Shown here: positions 12,580 through 24,213 of the stretch, piece by piece | How the letters are laid out: each line of letters opens with the position of its first letter | Numbering within the stretch: the stretch's first letter is position 1 | From: Cephalopachus bancanus | Taxonomy: Eukaryota; Chordata; Mammalia; Primates; Tarsiidae | Assembly (NCBI GenBank): GCA_027257055.1 | Contig: JAPVLO010000153.1 | Span: 7,874,001-7,938,000, forward strand | Direction: 5' to 3' | Length of the DNA stretch: 64,000 nucleotides | Notes under the pieces: model-generated | What the model saw: the letters and a program-made list of their open reading frames with translations, nothing else | Told to the model about the DNA's origin: nothing | Databases searched by the model: none | Program-made: the position numbers and the translations under genes

Positions 12580-12875
12580 ACTATAGCTGCCATAGATAGT
12601 GACTCCTCTGATAGATCTGGGCAAAGTAAATTGAAAACCTTCTGGAAAAGATTCATCATTCTAGATTCCATTAAGAATGTTTGTGATTCATAGGAGGAGC
12701 TAAAAATATCAACACTAATAGGAGTTTAGAAGAAGTTGATTCCAGCCTTTGGGGATGACTTTGAGGGATTTTAAGACTTCACTGAAAGTTACAACTGCAG
12801 ACATGAAGGAAATAGCAAGATAACTAGAATTAGAAATGGAGTCTGAAAATGTGACTGAATTGCTGCAATCTCATG
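12580..12875 (+). pseudogene. Tigger1 transposase C-terminal relic
   Basis: Diverged sense-strand coding sequence of a pogo/Tigger1 (TIGD1-like) transposase. Segments such as 'gatctgggcaaagtaaattg' and 'gtgactgaattgctgcaatc' match what I know of that family. It has several stops and breaks off after 'tctcatga', where Alu-tail sequence begins. It is non-functional and carried within the composite insertion. Confidence 0.7.
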
Positions 12876-13002
12876 ACAGAGTGAGACTCCAACTCAAAAA
12901 AAAAACACTATTAAATTTTAAATTAGTTCATACAAGAAGTTACAGAAAAGCTATTTATAAGCATATCCAGTCCACTCAGCTATAAATCATCTGTATTCGT
13001 TT

Positions 13003-13420
13003 CTTAAGGCCATAACAAAGTACCACAACTAGTTAGCTTAAAACAACGGAATTTTTTTTATTCTCACAGTTCTACAGGCTAGAAGTTTGTAATCAAGGTT
13101 GCAACAGGGCCATGTTTCCTCTGAGACACTGGGTAGAATATCAAGCTTTGCCTCATCCTAGCTTCTGGTGATAGCCCCAGCAATCCTTGTGGCTGCATCA
13201 CTCCAGTCTCTGCCTCCATCATCTCATAGCGTTCTCCTTGTGTGTCTCTTCTATACAGGAAAAATACCAGTCATATTGGATTAAATCCCAGCCTACTCCA
13301 GTATGACTTCATCTTAACTAGTTGCATTTGCAATAATCCTGCTAGCAAATAAGGTCACTTTCTGAGGAATCAAAAGACTTCAACAAATCTTGTGGGGAAC
13401 GCAATTAAATCCATAACACC
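13003..13420 (-). mobile_element. MLT1 LTR (ERVL-MaLR), antisense
   Basis: Reverse-oriented MLT1 signature from 'cttaaggccataacaaagta' through 'cagtcatattggattaaatc' and 'agtatgacttcatcttaact' to 'aaatccataacacc'. Confidence 0.85.
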
Positions 13421-13665
13421 ACCCAAAAAAATGACACCTGAAAATTACATCCAAACAAATGAGAAGTTTTCCATTTTTGTCCTCTGTTGTGGCTAGGTTC
13501 CTAAGCTTACACCATTTTAGATCTAAAAATTCACTTCCTGTCTGAAAACTGATTTTTGCCAAGAAGAATTGAAAGAACAACCCACCCTCTGTGGGCTTTG
13601 CCAGTCCCTTCAGAAACACATGTCCTGTCCTGTGTGACATGTCCATAGAACTCAAATGAGTAGAT

Positions 13666-13753
13666 GCTGCCAACACAGTGACGGCAACGTAGACTCCAGC
13701 TCCAAGTGAGCTGCCAACACAGTGACAGCAACGTAGACTCCAGCTCCAAGTGA
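13666..13753. repeat. Two-copy 44-bp tandem repeat
   Basis: The unit at 13666-13709 is repeated at 13710-13753 with a single G/A difference. It begins GCTGCCAACACAGTGAC and ends CTCCAAGTGA. Confidence 0.97.
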
Positions 13754-15520
13754 AAAGAGATTCATGAGTCACTCCTGTAGCTTGCCCTTGCTACAGTTGC
13801 CCCACCCCTCCGAACTCTCACCCCTCTGTCTGGCTCATTCCTTCTGCTTTGCGGAAACCACAGCTGCTTTTAATCAAGCCATTTTTTTATTCTGTCGAAG
13901 GTAAGCTGTAAACCAAATCAAGCCACACCAAACAAATCCAACCACCTTCAAAGCAAGTTATCCAATCATCGTTTTTTTGCAGTGGAGGAGGGAGGGATGG
14001 TGAGAACCTTGCATATCCCAAGGCAAATATTAATCTGCCTAAAGAGTCAGTTTGCCAAGAGGTAATCGGCAAACATGTTGGTACTCATGAGAGCTGCACA
14101 GACTGGTCATTGAGGATATTCAGAGCCAGGAACAAAGCCTAGCAGGCACGCTTGGTAAATCTGGCAAGCTCTGTGCTTTCGCCTTCTATATTCTGAAGCA
14201 AGCATGCAAACTTTGATTGGGTTGCGACATGCCCAGGGTAAGTCACTGGGCTCCCTGGATTCTGGGCAGATTTCTTTATGCCGCAAGCACACTTCTCTTT
14301 CTCTGGATGAGGACCAGGTCTTCAGGGGGTAGCAGAAAAAATGCGTCTGCAGAATCTACACCCTGTTATCATTTATGTGTCTGCTCCCACCCCCACAGCT
14401 TGGCACTTTAAGGGAAAATGGGAAGGGGTTAAATTACTCTTAACTATTAGAGGATGGACAGTAGAGGGAAAAAAAGAAAATGGGAGGAAGGGAAAATAGG
14501 TATCAAATAATTTTTTGAAAAAGCGTTGATCACAATGATTAGGATTATAATGATAGGATGTGATGATGTCTGTGACTGATAGAGAAGTGGATTTGGCCAA
14601 GCTACTGGAATTTTTCCAGATTTCAGGGTCATATTTTTTCTTGAGACCAGTCAAACCTCAATCCCACATTTGCCGCACCTAATCCCTTGAACTTTGTGTA
14701 AATTTTGCCTAACTTTGCTGGGCCAGAGAAATGTAGAGTAAGGGGGCTGTCAGAGTTGCACAACTCCATGGTAGTTCATCTGGCAGCTAACTCACGGATG
14801 CGGCAAAGCTGAGAGGAGAGCAAGACTCTCTCAAAATTAGAAACTGCATTGAGATTTCAAGCCAAAGGATGTGATTTGCCATTACCTTAGTTGATTTTAC
14901 AGTAAACTGAGCAAACTGAGAACACTAGGAAGGTTTTTTCTCTTGGTGTCGATATGCCAATCATAATTTTTCTTAGTTCTCTCAATTGGCATCCTGATTC
15001 ATATCTAATGCCTATTGTGATACACACTTACTGAAACAAAAGCTGCCTTCATTACCACCACCAGCATCCACAAAGGAAGGAATGCAACACCGTCTCTTTT
15101 TTCCCCCACCTGTTTCTGATTTTGATTTATTAAAAAATGGCTCTAGTTCCCTTTGCAATGGGGAGCCACAAAGGTAGAGGGCCCTTCTCTTGGTTAATTG
15201 AGCTCAAATTTGGAACATGACTGGCTCTTCAATAGTAAGATTTTGAAAGGAATGGAAGAAAATACAGGGAAAGGAACAGAAATCAGGTAAATTTGTAGGT
15301 TTGGGCTGAAAGTTGTGCTTATTCCAACTTCCCAGCAGACAAATACTTGACAGGCAGGTTAAAATGTGAGGCGGTGAGAACAGGATTATCAAGCCTCTGT
15401 GGAGGGTGTATAAAATGCCTTTTTGTTCATCGCTGTTTGTTCAATAAAAGAAGCTGAACATGAAAGAATATTTATTATCATTTATGCAAATAATTAGGGG
15501 AATAATAGGCTTGTATCTTT
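13754..15520. other. No gene or clear repeat seen
   Basis: Mostly unique-looking non-coding DNA. The short open frames have no domain features. Confidence 0.5.
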
Positions 15521-15579
15521 TTAAGTAGCTTTATTGTGATATACGTTACATTTCATAAAGTTCACCTGTTTAAAGTATA

Positions 15580-15852
15580 GTAGGCCCTCTGTATCCTCAG
15601 GTTTCACATCTGTGAATTCAACCAATTGATAGAAAATATTCAGAAAAAAATGACAAAAATAATACAACAAAAAATTTTTTAAATGTTGTTATATAATATT
15701 TATAAGTAATCTAGAGATTAAAGTATACAGGAAAATATGAATAGATACATGCAAATATTAAGACATTTTATATCAGGAACTTGAAAACCTGTGGATTTTG
15801 ATATTCACAGGGGTCCTGGAGCCAATCCCTGCTGGATACCAAAGGACAACTG
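15580..15852 (+). mobile_element. Tigger-type (TcMar) MITE
   Basis: The terminal inverted repeats read 'gtaggccctctgtatcctca' at the left and 'gataccaaaggacaactg' at the right. It is flanked by TA on both sides, the pogo/Tigger target duplication. Confidence 0.85.
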
Positions 15853-15878
15853 TATACATTTCAGTGGATGTTAACATA

Positions 15879-16092
15879 CAGGTGCTCTTTGACTTACAAT
15901 GGAGTTATATCCCAACGAACTCACTGTAAGTTGAAAATATTGTTTAAATCAAAAGTACATTTTTGATTTATGATAGTTTCAATTTGCAATGGGTTTATCC
16001 TAACCCCATCAAGGAGCATGCTGAATGCCTTACTCTTTCACACCCTCTAAAGACAAAAAGTCATAGAAACATCATAAGTCAGAGACCAGCTG
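15879..16092 (+). mobile_element. Second Tigger-type (TcMar) MITE
   Basis: Terminal inverted repeats 'caggtgctctttgacttaca' and 'cataagtcagagaccagctg', with TA duplications at 15877-15878 and 16093-16094. It inserted 26 bp from the first MITE in the same L1M. Confidence 0.85.
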
Positions 16093-16330
16093 TATCTACA
16101 AAGTTATGTAACCATCACCATAATCTAATTTTAGAGCATTTCATCACAATGTACATTAGCAATTGTTCTCTATTCCCTATTCTCCCCAACCCCCAGCCCC
16201 CTGGCCACTACTAATCTACTTTCTATCTCTGTAGATTGACCTTTCTGGATGTTTCACATAAATGGAATATTATATGTGGTTGTTTGTGTCTGACTTCTTT
16301 AACTTAGGACAGTGTTTTTTAAGTGTATCC

Positions 16331-16619
16331 GGCCGGGTGCTATGGCTCACGCCTGTAATCCCAGAACTTTGGGAGTTCGATGTAAGAGGATTGCCTGAGC
16401 CCACGGGTTCAAAACCAGCCTACTCAACTTGACGAGACCTCATCTCTACATAAATCAAAAAATTAGCCAGGCATGGTGGCACATGCCTGTAGTTCCGGCT
16501 ACTTGGAAGGCTGAGGTGCAAGGATTGCCTGAGCCCTGTAAGTTGAGGCTACAGTGGCCATAAGTATGCCACTGCACTCCAGCCTGGGCAACAGAGTAAG
16601 ACTCCTACTCAAAAAAAAA
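16331..16619 (+). mobile_element. Alu SINE, sense
   Basis: Full dimer with an A-run. An imperfect target duplication ending in GTATCC occurs on both sides (16321-16330 and after 16620). Confidence 0.92.
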
Positions 16620-16745
16620 TTTTTTTTAATGTATCCATGTTTTAGTATGTATCAGTACTTCATTCCTTTTTATTGATGAATAATAATATTCCACTATAGG
16701 GTTATACCACACTTTGTTTATCTATTCGTCAGTTGATAGACAACA

Positions 16746-17470
16746 TGCTAGTATTTTAATTAAAAGAGCTAATTGTCATGATTTCTATAATCTGAATCAT
16801 ACAACTTTTTAGCTATACATATAACAACAGTTTTTATCCTAATATCTTAGATTTAAGGGTTTTTAGTATTGATAGCAAAAATACTTCTATTTAAATTTGT
16901 GGAGAGCGGATGTTTGCAGGATGACCTAATGAAAATAGTATAATAAGGTTAGGATACTATATTTGTGTTCTTCAGTTATCTTAATAGAGTTGGTTGGTAT
17001 TTAAGACTTTTTATTCCTGTCTTCTAATGAAATAACTTTAGAATGTTTGAAGTTTTCTTGATGACATGCATATGGAATATTACATCCACAGTTGTGTGTT
17101 CAACTGACAAGTTCACAGCTGAGTGTGAAACCAAGCCCATCACTGGTTTGCAAAGGATCTATTAGCTTCACGACCCTGTGTGTTGTGTCAGCTTTGCCTC
17201 TTCATGGCTTTTGGCTTGGATATAGATGAGGAGACATGGAAAAGAGGAGGAATAGAAAGTAGAATTCCACAGGTCTTAGAATTCACCTTGGGATCCCATA
17301 TTCAGACAGTTCTTCCTCAAGGTAACAAAACTCTCCATGGCCACCCTTCTTATACGGGGAATAGTGGCCAGCTGAAGGCTTTGCAGTCCTGGCATGACCA
17401 CTTCCTATCTTTGGGACAATGAGCCAGTATTTATCCTGTCTCTTTCTTGTTCTTGTCAGATATGAAAATA
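16746..17470. other. No gene or clear repeat seen
   Basis: AT-rich non-coding DNA. An 80-codon open stretch at 17180-17422 has no family features. Confidence 0.5.
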
Positions 17471-17563
17471 ATAATGGTTCTTATTTCTTAAAGATGCTTT
17501 GAGGATTCCCATAATTCCTGCCAAATAGCAAGTGTGCAATAAATGTTAGCTGTTAATCATTAG
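17471..17563 (+). mobile_element. MIR 3' part, sense
   Basis: 'gtgcaataaatgttagctgt' is the MIR 3' end, preceded by a diverged MIR core. Confidence 0.65.
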
Positions 17564-17565
17564 CA

Positions 17566-17857
17566 GCCGGGCTCAGTGGCTCAGCCTGTAATCCCGCACC
17601 TTTGGGAGGCTGAGGTGGGTGGATTGCCTGAGCCCGTGGGTTCGAGACCTGCCTGGGCAGCGGGACCTCATCTCTACAATAAAATCAAAAAATCAGCCGG
17701 GCGTGGTAGCGCATGCCTTTAATTCCGGCTACTTGGAAGGCTGAGGCGGAAGGATTGCTGGAGCCCAGCAGGTCGAGGCTGCGGTGGCTGGAAGCGGCCA
17801 CTGCACTCCAGTCTGGGCGACAGAATGAGACTCCAGCTCAAAAAAAAAAAAAAAAAA
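17566..17857 (+). mobile_element. Alu SINE, sense
   Basis: A well-preserved dimer with many CpG sites kept ('gccgggcgtggtagcgcatg') and a 17-base A-tail, so relatively young. Confidence 0.94.
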
Positions 17858-20800
17858 GAATCTCAAACTAAAGTGAATTTTTTGGTCCAATAATATATCC
17901 CCCAGCCCCTGATTTATGGAGACCAAAAGAAACTTCACACAGCACTCTCAGGTTAAAAAATGGTCCACTGACTCATTTCCATCAGCTAGGGAATTCGTCT
18001 GTTGTGCCCATGTTGATGTTCCAACTCTCAAGTCAATAGTTTAAGATATTTCCATTGCCATCACCACTTACCCACCAACAGCATTTTTAAATAAGCCTTG
18101 GGAACAAATGAGTAACAGAAGCACAGTTTATCATTCTGCCAAGTTCAGCTACCCCCAGAAAAGGCAGCTTTAGATAGTGAAACAAACGACTAGATTGAAA
18201 AACAGAAGTGTCAGCCTTGACACATGCTGCTAATTTGCTGCTTCATGAGGGTCATTAGCTGTGTTACCCAAGAGCAAGGGAGAAACAGTTCAAGGAGCAG
18301 AGTCGAATGGCATTTAGATGGTCCCCAACTGAGCTGAAGTAATTGGAAAACTAAAGCAGATCTTCCTGCTCACATTCCCCTCTCAACAGTCTCCCTGATT
18401 ATGCAGTGTAAAAATAGGAGCAATGTTAGCTGCTAATCCTAAATAATCCTAAACCTGGGATACAAAGACCTCGAAATATTTATTCTCTTATATTTCTAGG
18501 TGAAATGGTGTTCTCAATTCAGATTATCATGAACATAACAATCTGCTATTTCAATTAAAAGAGTATGTTCTTTCCCCACTTATAGTATTAGTAGCTTCGA
18601 AAGCTTAAAGAACATTTGCAGAAACCCTCTCATGGGGATTTAGAGATCAAGACAAAGGTTACCTTTTAAGAATGTTCTTAATCAACTGGGAATTATTTTT
18701 TAAAACCAATTCCTTGAAAAGTCCAGATAGTGTCTTTTCATCATTTGGAGGTGTTTTGTATTGCTGGTTCATGCCCACTTTAAATGAATTGTGTAACCCT
18801 AGTTTGTAAATGCCCCTCACTGTTGCTGAGAAGGAGGATCTACACTCGCAGCCTCTGCACTCAAATAAGCAGAAAAACATTTCGTTCAGGTCCACTGCTA
18901 GTGGTCACCTCATCCCCAGATCCAACCCATGGTCACTCCAATCGAGATGATCATTGACCGATTTCTGCAGACTCATATTCATGCCAGTTACTCACTCAAC
19001 TGGAACAACCACCCTGCCTTTATGTGATTCTGATTTGGTCTTCTCAAGCTTATAAAATCCAGCTCTAAACTCTGCTATTCCCTGCTCATCATGCAAGGAG
19101 ATCTAGACTTTAGTTCTTTTTAAACTATCAGTAGTACTGTTTATTTACCTTACACTCATTTCCAAAAGGGCTTGAAATAACCCACTTTAAATATGAATCT
19201 GCTAATAACCAATACTGTGACCTCAGACAGGTTATAACAATAATAAAACTTCTAACTTTTCAGTTTTCACTATTACAGAACACTTCCATATACCTTCTCT
19301 GGTTAAACTTATTACCCTCAGAGAACAACAATCGACTGACATGCTTCTGATAAAGCTAGTAAATAGAAAACATTTTGGAAACTAAGGGCACTGGACAAAT
19401 GCAAAGGTAATCCTGTTAATCTATTGACTGATTGAACTAGAGTTTCAATGTGTTGGTCCAACTCTGATTTCAACTCTGGCCTCCAGAGACTTTTCCATTA
19501 TGGATATTTTTCAGGAATGGGAGTCAGAAATGCCAGAACCAGGAGGTTAGAATGGGTATTCATTCAATGACCCAGACAAGAAACTTCTTGGGAAGAAATG
19601 AATTGAGGAATTTGAGGATGTTAGTAAATACAAAAAAAAAAGTCTTGAATTTTCCCAGTAGCATATTGCAGGAATATCTAAATTCAGGACTAGGAGTTAG
19701 AGACTACTGATTAAATAATAAGCCTCCAACCTCCTAGAATCACAGCATTTCAGAGCTGAAAGTCCTCCTACAGGTCTTGCAGCCCTGACTTAAGTTGCTA
19801 ACCCCTCTAGGATTTCACTGGTCTCTGCATAAACTCCCAAAGTAATGAGAAGCTTACTTCCTACCAGAGGGACCTATTTCATTCGTGGCCACAGTAATCA
19901 TCAAAAAGTTATTCTGCCATGTAACATGACCCCTTTGTTTTAGCTTCACCCAATAATGGGCAATTGGAATGTCCAGTGAGGGACACCCATTCTCTTCTAT
20001 TGAACACAAATCTGCCTCCATGGAACATACATCACCGGTTAGAGGTGCCCTCTAATTGTGCCTTTGAATATGTTTTCTTGATGATCATAGCAGCCCTGAA
20101 TGTTTTCAGGATCCGCATACAATGCCTCTGAGAGCTAGCACATTGTTCTTCCCACCCTTAACTTCTTGTCTTCTATGTCTCTTCCCTTTTCCTCTGACAG
20201 CTGCAGGCAAGTCTCTTATAATTCTCTTAGATGCTAAGCACACAATAATAATGGAAAGTGAGGAATTCAGTGAAAAGAGCAGAACTTGATTCAAGTCCTG
20301 ACAAGTTTCCACCTCTAAAGCCTCATAAATACTATGATTAACCTGATGGGGGTAGAAAAGTATAATGATAGACTATAAGTGAATATTTATTATAAACTGC
20401 AGTGTACTATAAAGCCACTGAATACTTTAACAGTGAATTCTCTAGCACCTTGCTTTACATTAAAAGGCATTCAACAGAGAAGTAACTTGTCGAAGGGTCA
20501 CAGGACCAGTTAGAGACAGAGCTAGAAACAAACCCCAGATTTTCCAGCTGTTTTACTGCCTCTCTGTTGAACAATGAAATCAATAAAGCCATCCATACTT
20601 AGAATAGCACCCAACGCATATTAAGTGCTCAGTTACTATAGGCTGAATAAACATGTAAGTGAACAAATCAATAAACGAACAACTAAGACTTTTTCGATGA
20701 TAGCATTTACAGGTTCCCTCCAAATGTCACTGGAGGTCTTAATTATGTTTTAATTAGCTCTCCACTAAGGAGCTTGGTTCTCAAAATGTACTTATGAGGA

Positions 20801-21522
20801 TTAAATGAAATAATGTATTAACGTGCTTAGAAACAGTCTGGAAGTCAATACATGTTAATTAATTATTGGCTTTCTGTTTTCTAGCTGTTTTTTAAAAATA
20901 AGATTATGCTGATGCCACCAGGACTCACTAATTTGAAAATCACTTTACAATCTACTAATGAAAGGACTTCTGAAATTGCAAAAATATTGATGCTATTCGT
21001 CAGTTCCTATCCTACACCTTTAACTAGACCACCTGCACCCGCCCCTTGTAGCTTGTACCAGATAAGACACAACAAAATCCTGGATCCTTTCACTTCCTCA
21101 TCTGGGCCTGTGTTTACTCCGCCCGTGACCTTTGGTCTCTGTCTCCCAGTCCTAGTCAGCACTTGCTGGATCTGACCATGGATTTGACTTTACCCTGTTT
21201 AACCCTTAGTGCACTTGATCCCTCTCTCTCTACTTCAGTCTCAATCAGGAATTTGAAATTTCCCTTTGGTTGCCTCCACTCCAGCCACCCTGGTAGGTAA
21301 ACAGAGCCCATTCTCTTAACTCAAGTTGGTGTGTTAGCCTTAGCCTTGTAGGGATCAGACACTCTTCATATTGTAGCAGTTGTTACAAATACTGATTTTT
21401 TGTTTAATTCCCAATAAATGTCATCTAATATTAGTATAACTATTACTAATATAATTATGTCATTAATATCTATTGACTTTTTAAATATTTTTTTATTTTT
21501 AATGTTTTCTATACTAGAAATA
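17858..21522. other. No gene seen; long repeat-poor stretch
   Basis: 3.7 kb with few recognisable repeats (a possible MIR fragment near 20460-20570). No exon or long open frame with family features. As one of the longest Alu-free intervals here it could hold conserved non-coding elements, which cannot be judged from one sequence. Confidence 0.5.
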
Positions 21523-21808
21523 GGCTAGGTATGGTGGCTCATGCCTGTAATCCCAGCACTTTGGGAGGCTGAGGAGAGAAGATTGCTTGAGCTCGGGAGT
21601 TCAAGACTAGCCTAGGCAACATAGTGAGACCTCATCTCTACAAAAAAAAAAAATTAGCCGTGCATAGTGTTGCACACCTGTTGTCCTAGCTACTCAGGAG
21701 GCTGAGGTGGAAGAACTGCATGAGCTCAGAAGCTCGAGGTTATGGTAAGCAGTGATTGTGCCATTGCCCACTAGCCTGGGTGACAGAGTGACACACTGAC
21801 TCAAAAAA
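21523..21808 (+). mobile_element. Older Alu SINE, sense (AluJ-like)
   Basis: A dimer with the ancestral-type left arm ('ggaggctgaggagagaagat', 'attgcttgagctcgggagtt') instead of the window's common 'attgcctgagcc' form. It is diverged. Confidence 0.88.
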
Positions 21809-21825
21809 TTAAAATAAAAAAATTA

Positions 21826-21948
21826 AATAGAGATGGAGCCTTGCTATGTTGCCCACACTAGTCTCAAACTCCTGAGTTCAAGCAATCCTCCCATCTTGGC
21901 CTCCCAAAGTGCTAGGATTGCAGGTATGAGAGCCATGCATCTGGCCAA
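21826..21948 (-). mobile_element. Alu monomer fragment, antisense
   Basis: One arm only: 'gatggagccttgctatgttg' to 'gagccatgcatctggcc'. It lies next to the older Alu in opposite orientation, giving an inverted pair. Confidence 0.8.
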
Positions 21949-22019
21949 TTTCTTTTATTGTTACTTATTTGTACATATTTCTGAGGTACATGTGATATTT
22001 TGTTACATGCATAGACTGT

Positions 22020-22294
22020 GTGGTGTCTCACTCTGTTGCCCAGGCTGGATTGCAGTGGCACACTCACGGCCACCCCAGCGTCAACCTGCTGGGCGCCGCA
22101 GTCCTTGCACCTCAGCCTTCCAAGTGGCCGGAAATACAGGCGCGCGCTACTACGCCCCGCTAATTTTTGATGTATTGTAGAGATGAGGTCTCGCCCCGTT
22201 GCCCGGGCTGGTCTCCAACTCGCCGGCTCAGGCAATCCACTCACCTCGGCCTCCCAAAATGCTGGGATTACAGGTTGAGCCACGGAGCCCCGCC
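22020..22294 (-). mobile_element. Alu SINE, antisense, tail missing
   Basis: Both arms of the window's common Alu type with many CpGs. No poly-T precedes it; instead about 70 bp of L1-tail-like sequence ('gaggtacatgtgatattttg') abuts it. Confidence 0.9.
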
Positions 22295-22879
22295 TCCCCT
22301 GCCCCTTTTCATTGGATGCCTCTGGTCTCCCAGTTTGATGGTACACAAGTTCAGCTTGCCCAACAAGAGTGAGTCCCAAGTGCTTTATTAGATACACTTC
22401 TTTTTTCTCCAAGGGCTTTGCATGTGTATCTACAAATTACCAGATGTAATCTTTATTACTTGCCAGAATGCTTGAAGCTTCTTTCTGAATCTCAGTATAT
22501 CTGACAATCTGTCAAGACTAAAGACTAAACTTGTCAGTAAACAAGAAAGAGCTTTGGTAAATTCAGTAATTAGGATTATGCATGCAGTTCTGGTGTGGAC
22601 AAGAAATATTTATCTTTTTAATCTCTGTGGCTTGTGCTGGATTACTGTTTATTATCTTCTCATTTGTTAATTGTATATCAATCCCCACTTTATCCCATCT
22701 AGAATGTAAGTTTATTTCAGACTATGGACTTGACCTGTCTATATTCACAGCTCTATCCTCAGCACCTAAAATAGCACTTGGCAAAGCAAGTGACCAATTA
22801 GTATGTGTTGAATTCTGAATGAAAGAAAGAATAAATGAATGACTGGGAAACAGGATAGAATTGTGCTTGGAACAAAGTC
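22295..22879. other. No gene or clear repeat seen
   Basis: Non-coding sequence without recognisable features. Confidence 0.45.
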
Positions 22880-23095
22880 TTTGGCATCAAAAAGATTTCA
22901 GTTCAGATTTTGGTTATGCCAATTCCAGCTATGAGTCTTCTCTGAATTTTAGTTTCTACAGTAAAATAGGGATAATAATAGTACTTACCTTGTAGGTTTG
23001 GAAGAGAATTAAATAAGATAATGTATATGAAGTTCTTAGCACAGCAACTGGCACATTTTTAAAATTTAGTAAATGTTGACTATTATGTCTATTAT
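22880..23095 (+). mobile_element. MIR SINE, sense
   Basis: 'agtttctacagtaaaatagg', 'ataatagtacttaccttgta' and 'tagtaaatgttgactatta' follow the MIR order. Confidence 0.75.
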
Positions 23096-23561
23096 TTTCA
23101 GTGATAAATCTTGATTCAAATGTTGAAGATTATCAGACGTAATTGAACTAATTTAATGTGACTAGTAGTGACTCTACTAAAGACAAATTAGAGTAATGAA
23201 GATGTCAGAGAGATTTTAGAGTCAAGTAGACCAAAAAAAAATGTATTGGCTACAGCCACCACATTTAAAGTACTATGTCAGGCTTGAAGGGGTGGAGAAT
23301 GCAAGAAGAGATATGACACAGCCCCTTCCCTCTAAGAACACAAAATGAAAAAGACTTCCTATGTATGCACTATACCAAGCTGAGGATACAAAAACATGAG
23401 GCATCGTTACCTCTCATGTTAGCAGATTTACTCTCCATGCTCTGCAGAAAATTAATCTAAAACAATCAATCTCTGCTTTGAGCTCTAATAATGACAAGAA
23501 TTTTACTGAGTCATGAAACATCTCTTTCTATTTAAAAACATTGATCACCATTAGTACAATC
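23096..23561. other. No gene or clear repeat seen
   Basis: Non-coding sequence; nothing recognisable. Confidence 0.45.
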
Positions 23562-23898
23562 TTTCTTTCTTCCTTTTCTTTCCTTCCCTTTCCCTTCCTT
23601 TTCTTTTTGAGTCAGGGTCTTCCTCTGTCGCTCAGGCTGGAATGCAGTAGCACAATTAGTCTTGACTTCCTGGGCCCAGGCAATACTTCTGCTTCAGCCT
23701 CTTGAGTAGTTGGGACTACAGCATGTGCCACCATGAGTGGCTTATATTTATTTTATTTTATTTTATTTTATATTTTTGTAGAGACAGGGTATTGCCATAT
23801 TGCCCAGGCTGGTCTCAAACTCCTGGCCTCGAGCAATCCTCATGCCTCAGCCTCCCAAAGTGCTGGGATTATAGGCATGAGCCACCATACCCAGTCAA
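23562..23898 (-). mobile_element. Older Alu SINE, antisense (AluJ-like), with pyrimidine tail
   Basis: A T/C-rich tail (23562-23608), then an Alu dimer. The linker between arms has expanded to (TTTTA)n at about 23745-23772. Confidence 0.88.
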
Positions 23899-23997
23899 TC
23901 TTTCTTAAAATTAGTGCAAATCTACCTTCCAGTGATTTTTACACATTGATACAACTTACGGATACCTCTAGAATAAGTTTATCTTGTTCCTTTATAT

Positions 23998-24205
23998 CAG
24001 AGGTCAGCAAAGTAAGGCCTGTGGGCCAATCTAGCCCATTTATCTTTGTAAATAAAGTTTCACTGGGCCACAGCCAAGCTTATTTGTCTACATGTTGTTC
24101 ATGGCTGACTTTGTACTATAGTAGCAGACTACTTGCAATATTTTAACCCACAAAGTCAAAAATAGTTACTATTCAGCTCTTAAAGAAAAATGCTTTTAAC
24201 TTCTG
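23998..24205 (+). mobile_element. hAT-type non-autonomous element
   Basis: It starts CAGAGGTCAGCAAAG, contains 'tttgtaaataaagtttcact', and ends with a degraded inverted repeat. CTTTATAT (23990-23997) and CTCTATGT (24206-24213) fit a diverged 8-bp target duplication. Confidence 0.75.
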
Positions 24206-24213
24206 CTCTATGT

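Larger units (their letters stand above)
12083..12900 (+). mobile_element. Composite Alu retro-insertion with about 520 bp of passenger DNA
   Basis: An Alu dimer (12083-12358) in sense orientation is followed by 12359-12875, made of unrelated L1 and Tigger1 sequence, then by a second copy of the last 30 bases of the Alu and an A-run. The whole block, not the Alu alone, is bounded by an exact 13-bp duplication AAAAACACTATTA (12070-12082 and 12901-12913). Confidence 0.85.
15521..16745 (-). mobile_element. L1M 3' end, antisense, with three nested insertions
   Basis: L1M pieces at 15521-15579, 15853-15878, 16093-16330 and 16620-16745 read as one continuous tail ('tttattgtgatatacgttac', 'tacatttcagtggatgttaa', 'atgtaaccatcaccataatc', 'ttgatgaataataatattcc') once two Tigger MITEs and an Alu are removed. 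Confidence 0.85.

Noticed and set aside
21912..22412. 166-codon minus-strand open frame
   Set aside because: It is read through Alu sequence (the '[21 protein letters not shown]' type peptide is the familiar translation of an Alu arm).
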